64,000 nt of DNA. Source: Phormidium tenue FACHB-1052 (GTDB taxonomy: Bacteria > Cyanobacteriota > Cyanobacteriia > Phormidesmidales > Phormidesmidaceae). This document shows positions 35,096 through 44,058 of the stretch, piece after piece (positions within the stretch are counted from its first letter, which is position 1; each line of letters starts with the position of its first letter). The stretch covers positions 62,001 through 126,000 of the forward strand of contig NZ_JACJQN010000007.1 of NCBI RefSeq assembly GCF_014696675.1, written 5' to 3'. The notes under the pieces were generated by a model. The model made no database searches. It worked only from the letters and a program-made list of their open reading frames with translations, and had not been told where the DNA came from. A program made the position numbers and the translations under genes.

Positions 35096-36961
35096 ATGGC
35101 TAGCTCTACCTACTCTACCCGTCGCCGCCGTCGCCGCAAACAGCCTCGCCTACCGGCAGTGGTTCCCTTCAACCCATCAGCCAACCGGGTCAGAATACTT
35201 CTGGTGTGGGGTTTGCTGGTGCTGTCGCTGGTCGCGATCGCGGGGCGGTTAGCCTGGCTACAGCTAGCCCAGGGCGACAGCCTATCGAGTTTGGCACAGC
35301 AGCAGCGGCTCACCTCGCCCGTGCAGCGGCAGGTGCGGCACTCCATTGTCGATCGCCAGGGCAACGTGATTGCCGTCGATCGCGTGGTCTATACGCTCTA
35401 TGCCCATCCTCAGCTCTTTGATCTATCAATTCCAGAGATGGCAGCGACCCTCAGCCCGCTGCTAGAAAGCCCAAAATCTAGTCTAATTGGCCAGTTTAGC
35501 CAGCAGCCGACCGGCATTCGGCTAGCCGACGGGCTACCCGAAGCGACGGTCGATCGCCTGCGTGCCCTACGTCTCAACGGTCTCGAACTACATCCCCAGC
35601 AGCAGCGCTTTTATCCTCAGCAGCAGCTATTTGCCCCCATTGTCGGCTTTGTCAATTTTGACGGGCAGCCCCAGGCAGGCTTAGAAATTGCCTATCAAGA
35701 CCAGCTGGCGCTCACCCCAGTCGAAGCGGTCTCTCCCGCTGAGACAGAAACTCCTTTAGACACCTATGGGCCACCAGCGCCTGGTGCCAGCGCAGAGACT
35801 GCTACTCGCCCCGATCAGCTTGATGCTGATATAGCTACTGAAAGTGACGCCGCTGGATTGGAGCCACCAGACAGCACCGCCAGCCTGCGCCTCACCCTCG
35901 ACAGTCGACTGCAACGGACTGCCCAGCAGGAGCTACAGGCGGTGGTCGATCGCCACAACGCCAAACGCGGCACCGTTATGGTGATGGAGGCCCAAACTGG
36001 TGAAATGCTGGCTCTGGCCAGTGTGCCTACCTACGACCCCAACCAGTATTTCAAAACCGACCCCGAAGCCCTCAAGACTTGGGCTGTAAGCGATCTCTAC
36101 GAACCCGGCTCCACCTTTAAACCAATTAACATTGCGATCGCCCTAGAAGCTGGACTCATCAGACCCGACGAAGTCGTCAACGACAGCGGCCAAATGCAGT
36201 TTGGCGAATGGAAGATCAGAAACCACGACTACGCCACCGCTGGCGGTCGGGGGCCGATCTCCATCACCGACGTGCTGAAGTATTCCAGCAACGTAGGCAT
36301 GGTACGCATCATGCAGAAAATGCCCGCCGCCGACTACTTTAGCTGGCTTCAGCGCCTCAGCCTCGATCGCCCCACCGGCATCGATTTACCCGCAGAAGCC
36401 ACCGCTCAGCTAAAAGACCGTGAGCAATTTGTTCGCAGCCGAGTCGAGTCCGCTACTACGGCCTTTGGCCAGGGCTTTTCGCTGTCACCGATTAAGATGG
36501 TGCAACTGCTGGGCACCTTGGCCAATGGTGGCAAGCTGGTCACTCCCCACGTGGTCAGCGGGATGGTTGCCGCCGATGGCAACGAGGTGTGGGCTCCAGA
36601 CCGTGCCCAGCCTAAGACGGTCTTTTCGCCCCAGACTACCCAGCAGGTGCTCACCATGATGGAGGCCGTCGTCAGCGAGGGCACTGGCGATGCGGCTAAG
36701 CTGTCCGGCTACCGCATTGGGGGCAAAACCGGGACAGCCCAAAAGGCCACCGCGTCGGGAGGCTATGGCCGAGGCCGAATCACCAGCTTTGTGGGCATTC
36801 TACCCATTGATGCACCCAAATATGTAGTGCTAGCTGTGATCGACGAACCCCAAGGAGATGACGCCTACGGCTCAACGGTCGCCGCTCCCCTGGTAAAAAA
36901 GGTGATCGAAGCCCTGGTAGTGCTTGAAGGGTTACCCCCGAGTGCCGCCGCTACCCCTTAG
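35096..36961 (+). CDS. ftsI: Penicillin-binding protein transpeptidase (FtsI/PBP3-like)
   Basis: A 621-residue class B PBP that cross-links septal peptidoglycan. The N-terminus is strongly basic (RRRRRR) followed by one membrane helix (about 33-53). The PBP dimer domain spans about 75-200 and the transpeptidase domain from about 265, with S339-T-F-K342, S397-S-N399 and K544-T-G546. Between the domains (about 205-262) there is an acidic Pro/Thr/Ala-rich insertion not usual in FtsI. It follows the candidate ftsL by 33 nt. Confidence 0.93.
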   Translation: MASSTYSTRRRRRRKQPRLPAVVPFNPSANRVRILLVWGLLVLSLVAIAGRLAWLQLAQGDSLSSLAQQQRLTSPVQRQVRHSIVDRQGNVIAVDRVVYTLYAHPQLFDLSIPEMAATLSPLLESPKSSLIGQFSQQPTGIRLADGLPEATVDRLRALRLNGLELHPQQQRFYPQQQLFAPIVGFVNFDGQPQAGLEIAYQDQLALTPVEAVSPAETETPLDTYGPPAPGASAETATRPDQLDADIATESDAAGLEPPDSTASLRLTLDSRLQRTAQQELQAVVDRHNAKRGTVMVMEAQTGEMLALASVPTYDPNQYFKTDPEALKTWAVSDLYEPGSTFKPINIAIALEAGLIRPDEVVNDSGQMQFGEWKIRNHDYATAGGRGPISITDVLKYSSNVGMVRIMQKMPAADYFSWLQRLSLDRPTGIDLPAEATAQLKDREQFVRSRVESATTAFGQGFSLSPIKMVQLLGTLANGGKLVTPHVVSGMVAADGNEVWAPDRAQPKTVFSPQTTQQVLTMMEAVVSEGTGDAAKLSGYRIGGKTGTAQKATASGGYGRGRITSFVGILPIDAPKYVVLAVIDEPQGDDAYGSTVAAPLVKKVIEALVVLEGLPPSAAATP

Positions 36962-36971
36962 CGGGCGATCG

Positions 36972-37943
36972 CTAAAAGGGAGCCTCTGACACTGTGCCGC
37001 CGAGGTTTTCAACAATCAATCGCGTATTAGCGGCCATCATCTTGAGATAGCTATCCCCATCACTGCCAAGAGCACCAATCGAGTCAGAGTAGAGGGCTTG
37101 GGGTGCCAGAGCCACCCCAGATTCGTTAGCCACGGTCGTAATCAGCTGGGGATTAATAGTGGTTTCGGCAAAAATGGCGGGTACTCCCAACCCCTGAATG
37201 GAGGCGACTAGCTGCTGCACGGTGCGGGCACTGGGTTGCTCCTCAGTGCTTAGACCAATTAGGGTGCCCACCACGGTGAGTCCGTAGGCGCTGGCATAGT
37301 ACTGAAAAGCATCGTGGGTGGTGACCAACTGCCGCTGCGTTGGGGGAATGGTAGCCGTTTGGATCTCAATCCAACCGTGAAGCTGCTCCAGTTCGGCAAT
37401 GTAGGCCGCGGCGTTAGCGGTAAACAAGTCGGCCTGGTCGGGGGCTAGCTCAATCAGCTGATCTCGAATCGTTTCGACCATGGGCACCGCATTGCTCACA
37501 TCACCCCACACATGGGGATCGGGTACAGTGGTTGTGCCTTTTTGCAGATCTAGGGGCGGCACCACCTCACCGACAGCTACCCGCTGGGCGTCTACTCCCG
37601 CCGCATTGAGCAGCCGCACCAGATTGGGTTCTAGGTTGTAGCCGTTGTAGAAAATTAGGTCGGCGTCTTCAAAGGCAATGGTGTCAGCGGGCACAGGCTC
37701 ATAGACATGGGGGTCGGTGCCGGGCTGCAAAATGCTGGTCAGCGCAACATGATCGCCACCTACTTCCGCTACCCAGTCGGCAATGACAGTACTGGTAGCC
37801 ACCACGGCAGGACGTGAGTCATCGGCCTCACCGGGCACAAGTTCTGACTGTTGAGCAGAGTCACAGCCTACTAATCCCAGTCCTAGGAGTAATACCGCTG
37901 CGGCGGTTTTTCCATACCGTGGATATAGATTCATGCACTGCAT
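36972..37943 (-). CDS. mntC: Manganese ABC transporter solute-binding lipoprotein
   Basis: A 323-residue cluster A-I metal-binding protein. The lipobox LVGC ends at Cys27. Metal ligands in family positions are His79 (GTDPHVYEP), His144 (PDPHVWGDV), Glu260 (AIFAETTINP) and Asp287 (LYSDSIG); His-His-Glu-Asp is the manganese/iron type, whereas zinc-type ZnuA has a third His and usually a His-rich loop, absent here. ATG 37934 is an alternative start. It is divergent from mntA and mntB, unlike the colinear Synechocystis operon. Confidence 0.88.
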   Translation of the reverse strand: MQCMNLYPRYGKTAAAVLLLGLGLVGCDSAQQSELVPGEADDSRPAVVATSTVIADWVAEVGGDHVALTSILQPGTDPHVYEPVPADTIAFEDADLIFYNGYNLEPNLVRLLNAAGVDAQRVAVGEVVPPLDLQKGTTTVPDPHVWGDVSNAVPMVETIRDQLIELAPDQADLFTANAAAYIAELEQLHGWIEIQTATIPPTQRQLVTTHDAFQYYASAYGLTVVGTLIGLSTEEQPSARTVQQLVASIQGLGVPAIFAETTINPQLITTVANESGVALAPQALYSDSIGALGSDGDSYLKMMAANTRLIVENLGGTVSEAPF

Positions 37944-37951
37944 AGACCGCT

Positions 37952-38006
37952 TTTCATAATCATTTCATTTTTACGATACAATACATTTCATAATCATTTC
38001 ATTTTT
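37952..38006. promoter_or_regulatory. Tandem 21-bp operator-like repeat between mntC and mntA
   Basis: The 21-nt unit TTTCATAATCATTTCATTTTT is found exactly at 37952-37972 and 37986-38006, a 34-nt period, in the 101-nt divergent spacer. Its core CATAATCATTTCA partly matches the inverted repeat of a Zur/Fur-type box. It probably binds the metal regulator controlling both transcription units. The regulator identity is inferred only. Confidence 0.7.
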
Positions 38007-38044
38007 CAATTTTACCTTCTCCTCCCCGCGCTAGAGAGACTTGT

Positions 38045-38785
38045 ATGGCTCCTGCTCCTCACATCACTATCGACCACCTGAGCGTCAATTACCGTGACGT
38101 GCAGGCCCTGCGCAATATCAACCTCACCCTGCGCCCCGGCAAGCTAGTGGGGGTTTTTGGCCCCAACGGTGCGGGCAAAAGTACGCTGATTAAAGCCATG
38201 TTAGGCCTGATGCCCTTGGTCACCGGACGCGTCACCTACGGCGACGATGCCCTGGCTCACCAGCTAGCTCGGGTGGCCTACGTGCCCCAGCGATCGCAGA
38301 TTGACTGGACTTTTCCTGCCACGGTTTGGGATGTGGTGATGATGGGCCGGGTGCAAAAAACCGGTTGGTTTAACCGGTTTTCGACCGCTAGCCGCCAAAT
38401 CGCCAAAGAGGCCCTAGAACGGGTGGGCATGGCTGACTTTCGCGATCGCCCCATTGGTGCTCTCTCTGGCGGGCAGCAGCAGCGGGTGTTTTTAGCTCGC
38501 GCCCTGGCCCAGGAAGCCGACATTTTTTGCTTTGACGAGCCCTTTGTCGGGGTCGATCAAAAAACTGAGGATGTGATCTACACAATTTTCCGCGAGCTGG
38601 CCGCAGCGGGCAAAATCGTTCTGGTGGTCAACCACGACCTGGGCGAGTCGATTATGAACTTTGACCAGCTCATCCTCCTCAATAAAGAATTGATTGCCAC
38701 TGGCCCCCGCGACTGGGTGCTCACCCGCGAAAACATGACCCGCGCCTATGGCGGCCACGTAGGCTTCTTTGGCCATGTCGCCTGA
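38045..38785 (+). CDS. mntA: Manganese ABC transporter ATP-binding protein
   Basis: A 246-residue ABC ATPase. Walker A is GPNGAGKST (about residue 40), Q-loop in YVPQRSQIDWTFP (characteristic of Mn/Zn-uptake ATPases), signature LSGGQQQRVFLARAL and Walker B DIFCFDEPFVGVD. It powers uptake with the permease encoded next (11-nt overlap) and the divergent mntC. The spacer holds the 21-bp tandem repeat. Confidence 0.93.
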   Translation: MAPAPHITIDHLSVNYRDVQALRNINLTLRPGKLVGVFGPNGAGKSTLIKAMLGLMPLVTGRVTYGDDALAHQLARVAYVPQRSQIDWTFPATVWDVVMMGRVQKTGWFNRFSTASRQIAKEALERVGMADFRDRPIGALSGGQQQRVFLARALAQEADIFCFDEPFVGVDQKTEDVIYTIFRELAAAGKIVLVVNHDLGESIMNFDQLILLNKELIATGPRDWVLTRENMTRAYGGHVGFFGHVA

Positions 38786-39680
38786 TCTGGCACTGCTGAA
38801 CGGGCTGACTGAGCCATTGCAGTACGCCTTTATGCAGCGATCCCTAGCGGTGGCGATCATGGTGGGGATCATTTGCTCGGTGGTGGGTAGCTACCTGATG
38901 GTGCAGCGCTTGGCACTGCTGGGCGATGCCATTAGCCACTCAGTGCTGCCGGGGCTGGCGATCGCATTCCTGCTGGGCGTCAACATTTTTATCGGTGCCT
39001 TCATTGCGGGAGTGCTCAGCACCGTGATCATTGGCTGGATTCACACGCGATCGCCCATTAAAGAAGATGCCGCCATGGGCATTGTCTTCTCGGCCTTTTT
39101 TGCCCTGGGCATCACGCTAATCACTGTTATCCAAAAAGACAACAAGATCGACCTCAACCATTTTCTCTTTGGCAACATTCTGGGCGTCACGGCTGGAGAA
39201 GTGCGCGATACGGCGATTATTGCTGCCTTAGTACTCCTGATCGTGGTTGCGCTCTACAAAGAGCTGCTGTTCTATAGCTTTGACCCCCTTGGCGCTAAGG
39301 CCGGTGGTCTACCCACGGGGCTGCTCCACGCCGGGCTGATGGTGTTGATTGCCCTCACCGTAGTGGCCAGCATGAAGGTGGTGGGAGTGATTCTGGTGCT
39401 GTCGCTGCTGATTGCGCCTGGGGCCACGGCCTACCTGCTGGTTCCTCGTCTGCACCAGGTTATGCTGCTGGGCGCGGGGGTAGGGGTGTTTGCGAGCGTC
39501 AGCGGCATGTACTTGAGCTATTACCTCAACCTGCCCTCCGGCCCGGCCATTGTAATGGTGGTATCGACCCTGTTTGCCCTGGCGTTTTTGTTTAGCCCCC
39601 GCTATGGAGTACTGATGAGTCGTGGACGATGGCCTTTTAGGGCCAGTCGCCAACCATCACAGTCACGGGAAAAGCTATAG
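38775..39680 (+). CDS. mntB: Manganese ABC transporter permease
   Basis: A 301-residue ABC-3 family membrane protein with eight or nine helices. Family motifs are GDAISHSVLPGLAIAF and IVVALYKELLFYSFDP. It starts at ATG 38775, inside the end of the ATPase gene (11-nt overlap). It ends immediately before the stop of the convergent HetZ-related gene, with no nucleotide between them. Confidence 0.92.
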   Translation: MSPDLALLNGLTEPLQYAFMQRSLAVAIMVGIICSVVGSYLMVQRLALLGDAISHSVLPGLAIAFLLGVNIFIGAFIAGVLSTVIIGWIHTRSPIKEDAAMGIVFSAFFALGITLITVIQKDNKIDLNHFLFGNILGVTAGEVRDTAIIAALVLLIVVALYKELLFYSFDPLGAKAGGLPTGLLHAGLMVLIALTVVASMKVVGVILVLSLLIAPGATAYLLVPRLHQVMLLGAGVGVFASVSGMYLSYYLNLPSGPAIVMVVSTLFALAFLFSPRYGVLMSRGRWPFRASRQPSQSREKL

Positions 39681-40817
39681 CTACCCCTCTGACTGGGTAC
39701 GCAACTCCTGGGCCCGTAGGTAAAGCTGCACCCACTGAGCTTGAATTTGCCTGCTCTTTAGCCCTAGACGGCGGGCTAAGTCGTCGGAGGAATGTTCTGC
39801 CTTGTAGGCTGTCAAGATCGCCTGTTCTTCCGGTGAGAGATCTTGCCAGAAGCCCTCCCACTGCGCCGGGGTGAGACCAAAGTTATGCTCTTGCAGTGAG
39901 GTTTTTAGCCAGCCCAGCACCATGGCTGGCTGTTCTCTCAGGGCAAAAATTCGAATTGCGTGGTAACTAATTTTTTCGCGCAGGCGATAGACCTGCTGCA
40001 CGGGCATGCCCAGCACCTGGGCAATTTGATCTTGGGAAAGACCGTTGAGGTGCAGCTCTAGCCATCGAGCCGCCGTGTCGTCAAGGTTGCGGCTGAGGTA
40101 GTTAACAAAGGAGTTTTTGACCTGCTGGCGCATACTCTGCTGCTCCAGTTCGGTTTGCTCGTCCTGGTACTGGTTCCAGGCTTCTACGTCGAGCAGGCTG
40201 AGCGAGTCTTCGCTGTCGTTGGGGGCAATTTCGTCAGAGACCAGGCGAATTAGTTCTCCCGTGGGCACCTGGGTCATGCCGCCTTTTTGGCTGCGGCGCA
40301 GATAGTTGACGAAGCGATAGATGATTAAGGGCTGGTTGCGAATGGGGCGCAAGCAATATTCTTCGAGGCTGGCCAGCATCAGCAGATTGCGCAGTCGTGA
40401 GTTTTGGGTGCAGGTCGAGATCCACTTGAGCTGCTGGGCTAGGTGGCGATCGCTGCGCATCATCTCTTGAATCACTTCCTGGATCACATCGACCACGGTG
40501 CGGCGGCGATCGCGGCTGAGGGAAATCCAGGTCTTAATCTTGTTGCGAATCAACAACAGACTGCTGAGCCGCTTGATTAGCCGCTGATAGCCTTGCTCTG
40601 GGCTCACGTCCCAATAGCGCTGCTGCAAAATGCGGTAACGATACTCAATGGCTCGACGGGCGATCGCGAGATCAGCCTCAGCCAGAGTCGCCAACCGCTC
40701 TGGCGATTCTCCTAGCAGCCAGCTAACAACGCTTTGGCAAACCGACTGGGGCTGATTGGGAAAGTCCTCCCGCAAACGGGATAACCAAACCTCGGCTATA
40801 TTGTCTGCCGCGACCAT
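39681..40817 (-). CDS. HetZ-related regulator
   Basis: A 378-residue protein resembling the HetZ-related family found widely in cyanobacteria, including those without heterocysts. It is largely helical. Helix-turn-helix-like segments appear at about 270-295 (LNGLSQDQIAQVLGMPVQQVYRLREK) and near the C-terminus (LARRLGLKSRQIQAQWV), which suggests DNA binding. In heterocystous species HetZ acts early in differentiation; here it may be a general developmental regulator. It stands alone, facing a 430-nt spacer upstream. Confidence 0.7.
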   Translation of the reverse strand: MVAADNIAEVWLSRLREDFPNQPQSVCQSVVSWLLGESPERLATLAEADLAIARRAIEYRYRILQQRYWDVSPEQGYQRLIKRLSSLLLIRNKIKTWISLSRDRRRTVVDVIQEVIQEMMRSDRHLAQQLKWISTCTQNSRLRNLLMLASLEEYCLRPIRNQPLIIYRFVNYLRRSQKGGMTQVPTGELIRLVSDEIAPNDSEDSLSLLDVEAWNQYQDEQTELEQQSMRQQVKNSFVNYLSRNLDDTAARWLELHLNGLSQDQIAQVLGMPVQQVYRLREKISYHAIRIFALREQPAMVLGWLKTSLQEHNFGLTPAQWEGFWQDLSPEEQAILTAYKAEHSSDDLARRLGLKSRQIQAQWVQLYLRAQELRTQSEG

Positions 40818-41247
40818 GCAATCAATCCTTTTCGGGTGTGCCCAAGCTGGCTGTAGGCTTTATCTTAATATCTGTTCTCTTCAGACTCACGATTTAGAAC
40901 GTGTTTTTTAGCCTGCGCAGACTGCGCTCGCTATCACCGAGTCAAAAGCTTTACACAAAATTTATGTTTGGTGCCGCTCTGGCAAGATCTTGCGAAGGGT
41001 ATTCTCTACCGTCAGATTTGCCTTGCCCAAATTGATAGTGTGCACGTGGGCCTATATGTACTTACACGGTAACTGTCCTGTGACAAAGGTCACATTAATT
41101 ACCCCATAGTTCCATTACGATTGCGGTTAAGGCAGTATTCACGTCAAAAAAAGCACAATCTTAGCTAGCTTTTAAGTGTATCTGCGTACAGGCTGGTATA
41201 AATTATTTAAGCTTCTCAACACACGCATACCGTCAACAGGGTCTACC
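40818..41247. promoter_or_regulatory. Long promoter region upstream of the sugar transferase
   Basis: This 430-nt region between the HetZ-related gene (-) and sugar transferase (+) holds no gene. It contains a perfect CRP-type site (41079-41094), a TATTCA hexamer at 41136-41141 and an AT-rich TATAAAT at 41197-41203, giving two possible -10 elements. Confidence 0.6.
41079..41094 (+). promoter_or_regulatory. CRP (SyCRP1-type) binding site
   Basis: TGTGACAAAGGTCACA matches the TGTGAN6TCACA consensus exactly. If TATTCA at 41136 is the -10 element, the site is centred about 61 nt before transcription start, the classic class I activator position. cAMP receptor protein control of the downstream polysaccharide gene is inferred. 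Confidence 0.65.
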
Positions 41248-41916
41248 ATGCTATCCCTCCATTCAGATAGCTCTGGAAGTGTTTCTCCAGAGACTTCTAT
41301 ATCTATTATTCACCCATCCGCCCGGTGCCTAATCAAGCGTTCCATCGACATTTTGGGTGCCCTGGTAGGACTGGCCATACTGGTTTTAGTAGCGCTGCCA
41401 GTGGCCCTAGCCATCAGGCTAGACAGCCCTGGCCCGATTTTTTATGCTCAAACCCGTTACGGCCTCAAGGGCAAACCTTTCACCATCTGGAAGTTTCGTT
41501 CCATGGTGGCCAATGCTGATGCCCTCAAGCAAACCGTATCAAACCAAGCCCAGGGGCTGATCTTCAAAAACGAAAACGACCCTCGCATTACCCGAATCGG
41601 ACGTGTTTTGCGAAAAACGAGCCTGGACGAGTTTCCACAGTTTTGGAACGTGCTCAAAGGCGATATGAGCCTGGTGGGCACTCGCCCCCCCACTGCAGAT
41701 GAGGTCTCTCGCTACAGCCCTCACCACTGGCGGCGACTCGACGTTAAGCCGGGCATCACCGGACAGTGGCAAGTCAGCGGCCGCTCAGCCATCAAAGACT
41801 TTGAAGAAATTGTGCACCTAGATTTGCAGTACCAGGCGATCTGGTCGCCCTGGTACGATCTTCAAGTCATTTTCAAGACCGTCACCGTGCTACTCGATCG
41901 CAGAGGTGCCTACTAA
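41248..41916 (+). CDS. Polyprenyl-phosphate sugar-1-phosphate transferase
   Basis: A 222-residue membrane enzyme of the bacterial sugar-transferase family that starts exopolysaccharide or O-antigen assembly by loading a sugar phosphate on undecaprenyl phosphate. One membrane helix (about 37-58, LGALVGLAILVLVALPVALAI) precedes DSPGPIFYAQTRYG, FTIWKFRSM, TRIGRVLRKTSLDEFPQFWNVLKGDMSLVGTRPP (shown in part) and KPGITGQWQVSGRS. ATG 41248 follows CAGGGT; an upstream GTG 41176 adds 24 residues. It stands alone, with no adjacent glycosyltransferases. Confidence 0.92.
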   Translation: MLSLHSDSSGSVSPETSISIIHPSARCLIKRSIDILGALVGLAILVLVALPVALAIRLDSPGPIFYAQTRYGLKGKPFTIWKFRSMVANADALKQTVSNQAQGLIFKNENDPRITRIGRVLRKTSLDEFPQFWNVLKGDMSLVGTRPPTADEVSRYSPHHWRRLDVKPGITGQWQVSGRSAIKDFEEIVHLDLQYQAIWSPWYDLQVIFKTVTVLLDRRGAY

Positions 41917-41927
41917 AATCACTAGCC

Positions 41928-43076
41928 CTACAGATCACTGCCGTCCTCGGCCTCAGCATCGGTGGCGATCACCAGGTTATCGCGATGGATCACCGTATCG
42001 GCTCCAGCGTAACCCAGGATAGCTGGAATATCTTCTGACCGCCGACCCAGAATTTGGCTCAGGTCTGGGGCGCTATAGTTAATGATGCCTCTAGCAATAT
42101 CTTCGCCGCTGGCAGCACAGACCAAGACGGCATCCTGGGCTTCAAAGTCTCCCTCTAAACGGGTGATGCCGGCAGCTAAGAGCGACTTTCCCCCCTGCAA
42201 AATCGCCTGGGTTGCCCCCTGATCTAAGTAAAGGCGGCCTGCGGGCGCAAGACCAGCGGCAATCCAGCGCTTGCGAGCACGGCTGGGGCGGGGTGACGGA
42301 GCAAATTGTGTGCCTATCGGCTCTCCCGCGATCGCCTTAATCACATTCTGGGGCTGACGACCATCGGTAATGACGGTGCGCACCCCTGCCGTAGTCGCGA
42401 TTTGGGCAGCTTCTAGCTTAGTTAGCATACCGCCTGTGCCCCAGGCCGATCCCTGGCCTCCCGCTACTGCTTTGAGCGCCTGAATGTCTGCCAACCGATC
42501 GATCGCAATAATCGGTTGCGCCTCAGGGTTAGAGCGGGGATCCGCAGAATATAGGCGATCGACATCGGTGAGTAGAAACAGCCATTGAGCACCAATTAAG
42601 CTGGCGACCAAAGCCGAGAGAGTGTCATTGTCGCCAAACTTGAGTTCTTCCACGGCAACGGTGTCGTTCTCGTTGACGATGGGAATTATGCCCATCGCCA
42701 ACAGTTGACGAAAGGTGCGGTAGCTGTTGACATAGCGCGATCGCTGGGCCAGATCGCTGCGGGTCAGCAATACCTGAGCAATAGGCTGATTTAGAGCCGA
42801 AAACAGGTCATCGTAGATGCGCATCAGACGTCCTTGCCCCACTGCGGCTACGGCCTGCTTCATCGCCAGAGTTTTGGGGCGCTCAGCGAGGTTGAGGCGA
42901 CGGCAGCCAATGCCCACGGCCCCTGAGGATACTAAAACAACCTGGTGCCCCTGCTGACGCAAAGTGCAGAGGGTTTCGACCAGGCCAGCCAGGGTAGAGA
43001 GGGCAAACTGACCCGGGCTCGTGCCAGTCAGGCTGGAGGTACCGATTTTGACCACTAGGGTTTGAACTGAGCTCAC
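41928..43076 (-). CDS. proB: Glutamate 5-kinase
   Basis: A 382-residue enzyme that phosphorylates glutamate for proline synthesis, acting before ProA and ProC. The amino-acid kinase domain has [13 protein letters not shown] at the start, [32 protein letters not shown] and [15 protein letters not shown]-terminal PUA domain (from about 275) has [13 protein letters not shown]. The terminator-like hairpin in its leader is listed separately. It is the last gene of the minus-strand run starting at 47489. Confidence 0.95.
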   Translation of the reverse strand: MSSVQTLVVKIGTSSLTGTSPGQFALSTLAGLVETLCTLRQQGHQVVLVSSGAVGIGCRRLNLAERPKTLAMKQAVAAVGQGRLMRIYDDLFSALNQPIAQVLLTRSDLAQRSRYVNSYRTFRQLLAMGIIPIVNENDTVAVEELKFGDNDTLSALVASLIGAQWLFLLTDVDRLYSADPRSNPEAQPIIAIDRLADIQALKAVAGGQGSAWGTGGMLTKLEAAQIATTAGVRTVITDGRQPQNVIKAIAGEPIGTQFAPSPRPSRARKRWIAAGLAPAGRLYLDQGATQAILQGGKSLLAAGITRLEGDFEAQDAVLVCAASGEDIARGIINYSAPDLSQILGRRSEDIPAILGYAGADTVIHRDNLVIATDAEAEDGSDL

Positions 43077-43414
43077 GGGCGGGCAGTGTCAGTAGAGATA
43101 GCCCTGGCAGTATAACAATCGACCTAGACGTAGAGCATAGTAGTGTTGGCCAAAGAGTGGCCTGGATGGACATTGGAGCCCGCCAAAAACTTTGGGTGCC
43201 AACCCGAAAGCCGACACCCAAAAATGGCTTATTAAATTTAAGAGCCTATATAAAACCGGCCCCTGTTTATGTAGTACTACTATGGCAGCCGCCCTAAAGT
43301 TTCAACTTAACTCTAATGTTTTCTTTATATTTAGCCCTGCAAAGTTTCTCGCCTAAAAGATTGCGCTGCGTAAACGTTTTCCACCGATGTAAACCAGTGT
43401 TTGAGCCACTAGTC
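43077..43414 (-). other. proB leader region with hairpin
   Basis: The 338-nt spacer between yqeG and proB has no gene. It carries the hairpin at 43191-43222 and an AT-rich 43230-43350 segment with several TATA-like stretches on both strands that could include the proB promoter. Confidence 0.5.
43187..43222 (-). terminator. Terminator-like hairpin before proB
   Basis: On the minus strand TTTGGGTG, a 16-nt loop and CACCCAAA (plus-strand 43215-43222 and 43191-43198) form a perfect 8-bp stem, followed by GTTTTTGG (plus 43184-43190). This could end the yqeG transcript or act as an attenuator in the proB leader. Confidence 0.55.
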
Positions 43415-43924
43415 TTAAAACGTAACTCCAAAATACTGGGAGATCATCACCTCAAGCGTCCGTAGGGGTGAGGTGCGTGCCACCTGGTTAAGCCCTGGCA
43501 TAGGGTTGACCAAAATGGTAAACAAACCCACTCGGTTACCCGCTAAAACATCGGTGAACAGGCGATCGCCAACCATTGCCACCTGATCCACGGGAAGATC
43601 CATAGCCGCCAAGGCCAGCTTTAGCTTGCGTCCTGAGGGCTTGCCGGCACTAGTTAGGTAAGGCACATCAAACAGCGCGGCAATACGACTGATGCGGTGG
43701 GCGTTGACGTTATTGCTCACAAGCCACACCGTTGCAATGGCCTTCATCTGATGCATCCAGTGGGCTAGGTCAGGGTTAGTTTCCGCCTGACGCAGAGGCA
43801 CTAGAGTATCGTCCACATCCAGAATTAGCCCCTTCAGGTTGTGCTGAGCTAGCAGCTCAGGGGAAATTGCTAAGACGTTGCCATCCAGCACTAAATCGGG
43901 TTGCAGTAGGCGAGAAAACGACAT
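43415..43924 (-). CDS. YqeG family HAD phosphatase
   Basis: A 169-residue class IIIA HAD hydrolase. Motif I is DVDDTLVPLR (nucleophile Asp), motif II the S of VSNN and motif III K with VGDRLFTDVLAGNRVG. Members include bacterial phosphatidylglycerophosphate phosphatase-like proteins. Start MSFSRLLQPDLVL is typical. It lies between mltG and proB. Confidence 0.9.
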   Translation of the reverse strand: MSFSRLLQPDLVLDGNVLAISPELLAQHNLKGLILDVDDTLVPLRQAETNPDLAHWMHQMKAIATVWLVSNNVNAHRISRIAALFDVPYLTSAGKPSGRKLKLALAAMDLPVDQVAMVGDRLFTDVLAGNRVGLFTILVNPMPGLNQVARTSPLRTLEVMISQYFGVTF

Positions 43925-44058
43925 AAAAAAACCATAGTCCCAAACGTAGCATAGTCTAGATCGACAGCCTAAAGCTGCCTAAAAAGACAGCCGCAACTTC
44001 GTGCCAGCGGTTGAAGCACGGCGATCGCCCAGAGGACTCTGACACAAACGAACTGGGG

